Positions 63,856 to 64,000 of a DNA stretch of 64,000 nucleotides are shown piece after piece (position 1 is the stretch's first letter; each line of letters starts with the position of its first letter). The notes under the pieces are model-generated. The model saw only the letters and a program-made list of their open reading frames with translations, made no database searches and was not told the origin of the DNA. Source of the stretch: Acanthosepion lycidas (taxonomy: Eukaryota > Mollusca > Cephalopoda > Sepiida > Sepiidae); NCBI GenBank assembly GCA_963932145.1, contig OZ010588.1, positions 100,281,012 through 100,345,011 on the forward strand, read 5' to 3'. The translations under genes were made by a program, and so were the position numbers.

Positions 63856-64000
63856 TAAATGCATTAAAGTCAATATCAACTCCTATAAAATATTAATACC
63901 GTAGATTACACTTTATACCAGGTACTTTTATTGATAGTACTGCTATGTAATTTAAAATCACACTATCGGCTATCTGCCATTTGCATCAGTGACGTAAGCA

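Overview
Organism and overall character. The window reads as non-coding DNA from a large, repeat-dense animal genome. It is AT-rich, has no recognisable complete host gene, no operon-like layout and no rRNA or tRNA gene array. It carries RTE-like and Jockey/CR1-like LINE pieces, tRNA-derived SINEs, mariner/Tc1, hAT and piggyBac relics, and a very high load of (TA)n, (CA)n and (GATA)n microsatellites. This fits a mollusc, most likely a cephalopod such as an octopus. That assignment is inference from repeat style, not from a diagnostic gene. The window is probably intergenic or inside a long intron; the only host-exon candidate is a weak one at 43927-44140 on the minus strand.

Layout. 1-9 kb: a ~126-bp tandem repeat split by a Tc1-like relic, a hAT-type MITE, a 376-bp foldback element, the C-terminal part of a LINE reverse-transcriptase protein (7.0-8.0 kb), and a SINE whose head derives from 5S rRNA. 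9-15 kb: a ~1-kb compound repeat present twice (9202-10205 and 13571-14540), with LINE and SINE debris between. 15-31 kb: mainly LINE fossils, including a Jockey-like reverse transcriptase split by a hAT-type MITE, an RTE-like LINE with an LTR-type relic inside it, and a 560-bp purine tract at a LINE 3' end. 31-40 kb: a 1.13-kb element with ~130-bp terminal inverted repeats enclosing three ~226-bp hairpin-rich units, then GATA and CT tracts and a ~140-bp tandem array. 40-50 kb: a mariner-like element whose two ends are both 5' ends, a LINE 3' portion with an internal duplication, a GATA-based higher-order repeat, and another hairpin-unit array. 50-64 kb: a repeat family built on a 30-bp minisatellite, a solo LTR, cruciform-forming inverted repeats, a mariner relic, and MITEs.

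How the parts relate. Nothing acts as a gene set. The informative biology is the interplay of mobile elements: nested insertions that give relative ages, one palindromic mariner-type MITE family in two sizes (101 bp and ~80 bp, seven copies), a SINE family joining a 5S rRNA-like and a tRNA-like segment, and hairpin modules whose stems differ in sequence between loci yet still pair. Several microsatellites follow the same flanking sequence at separate loci, so they look like element tails.

Limits. All similarities are read by eye from translations and base patterns; no search, alignment or folding program was run. LINE clade names are approximate.
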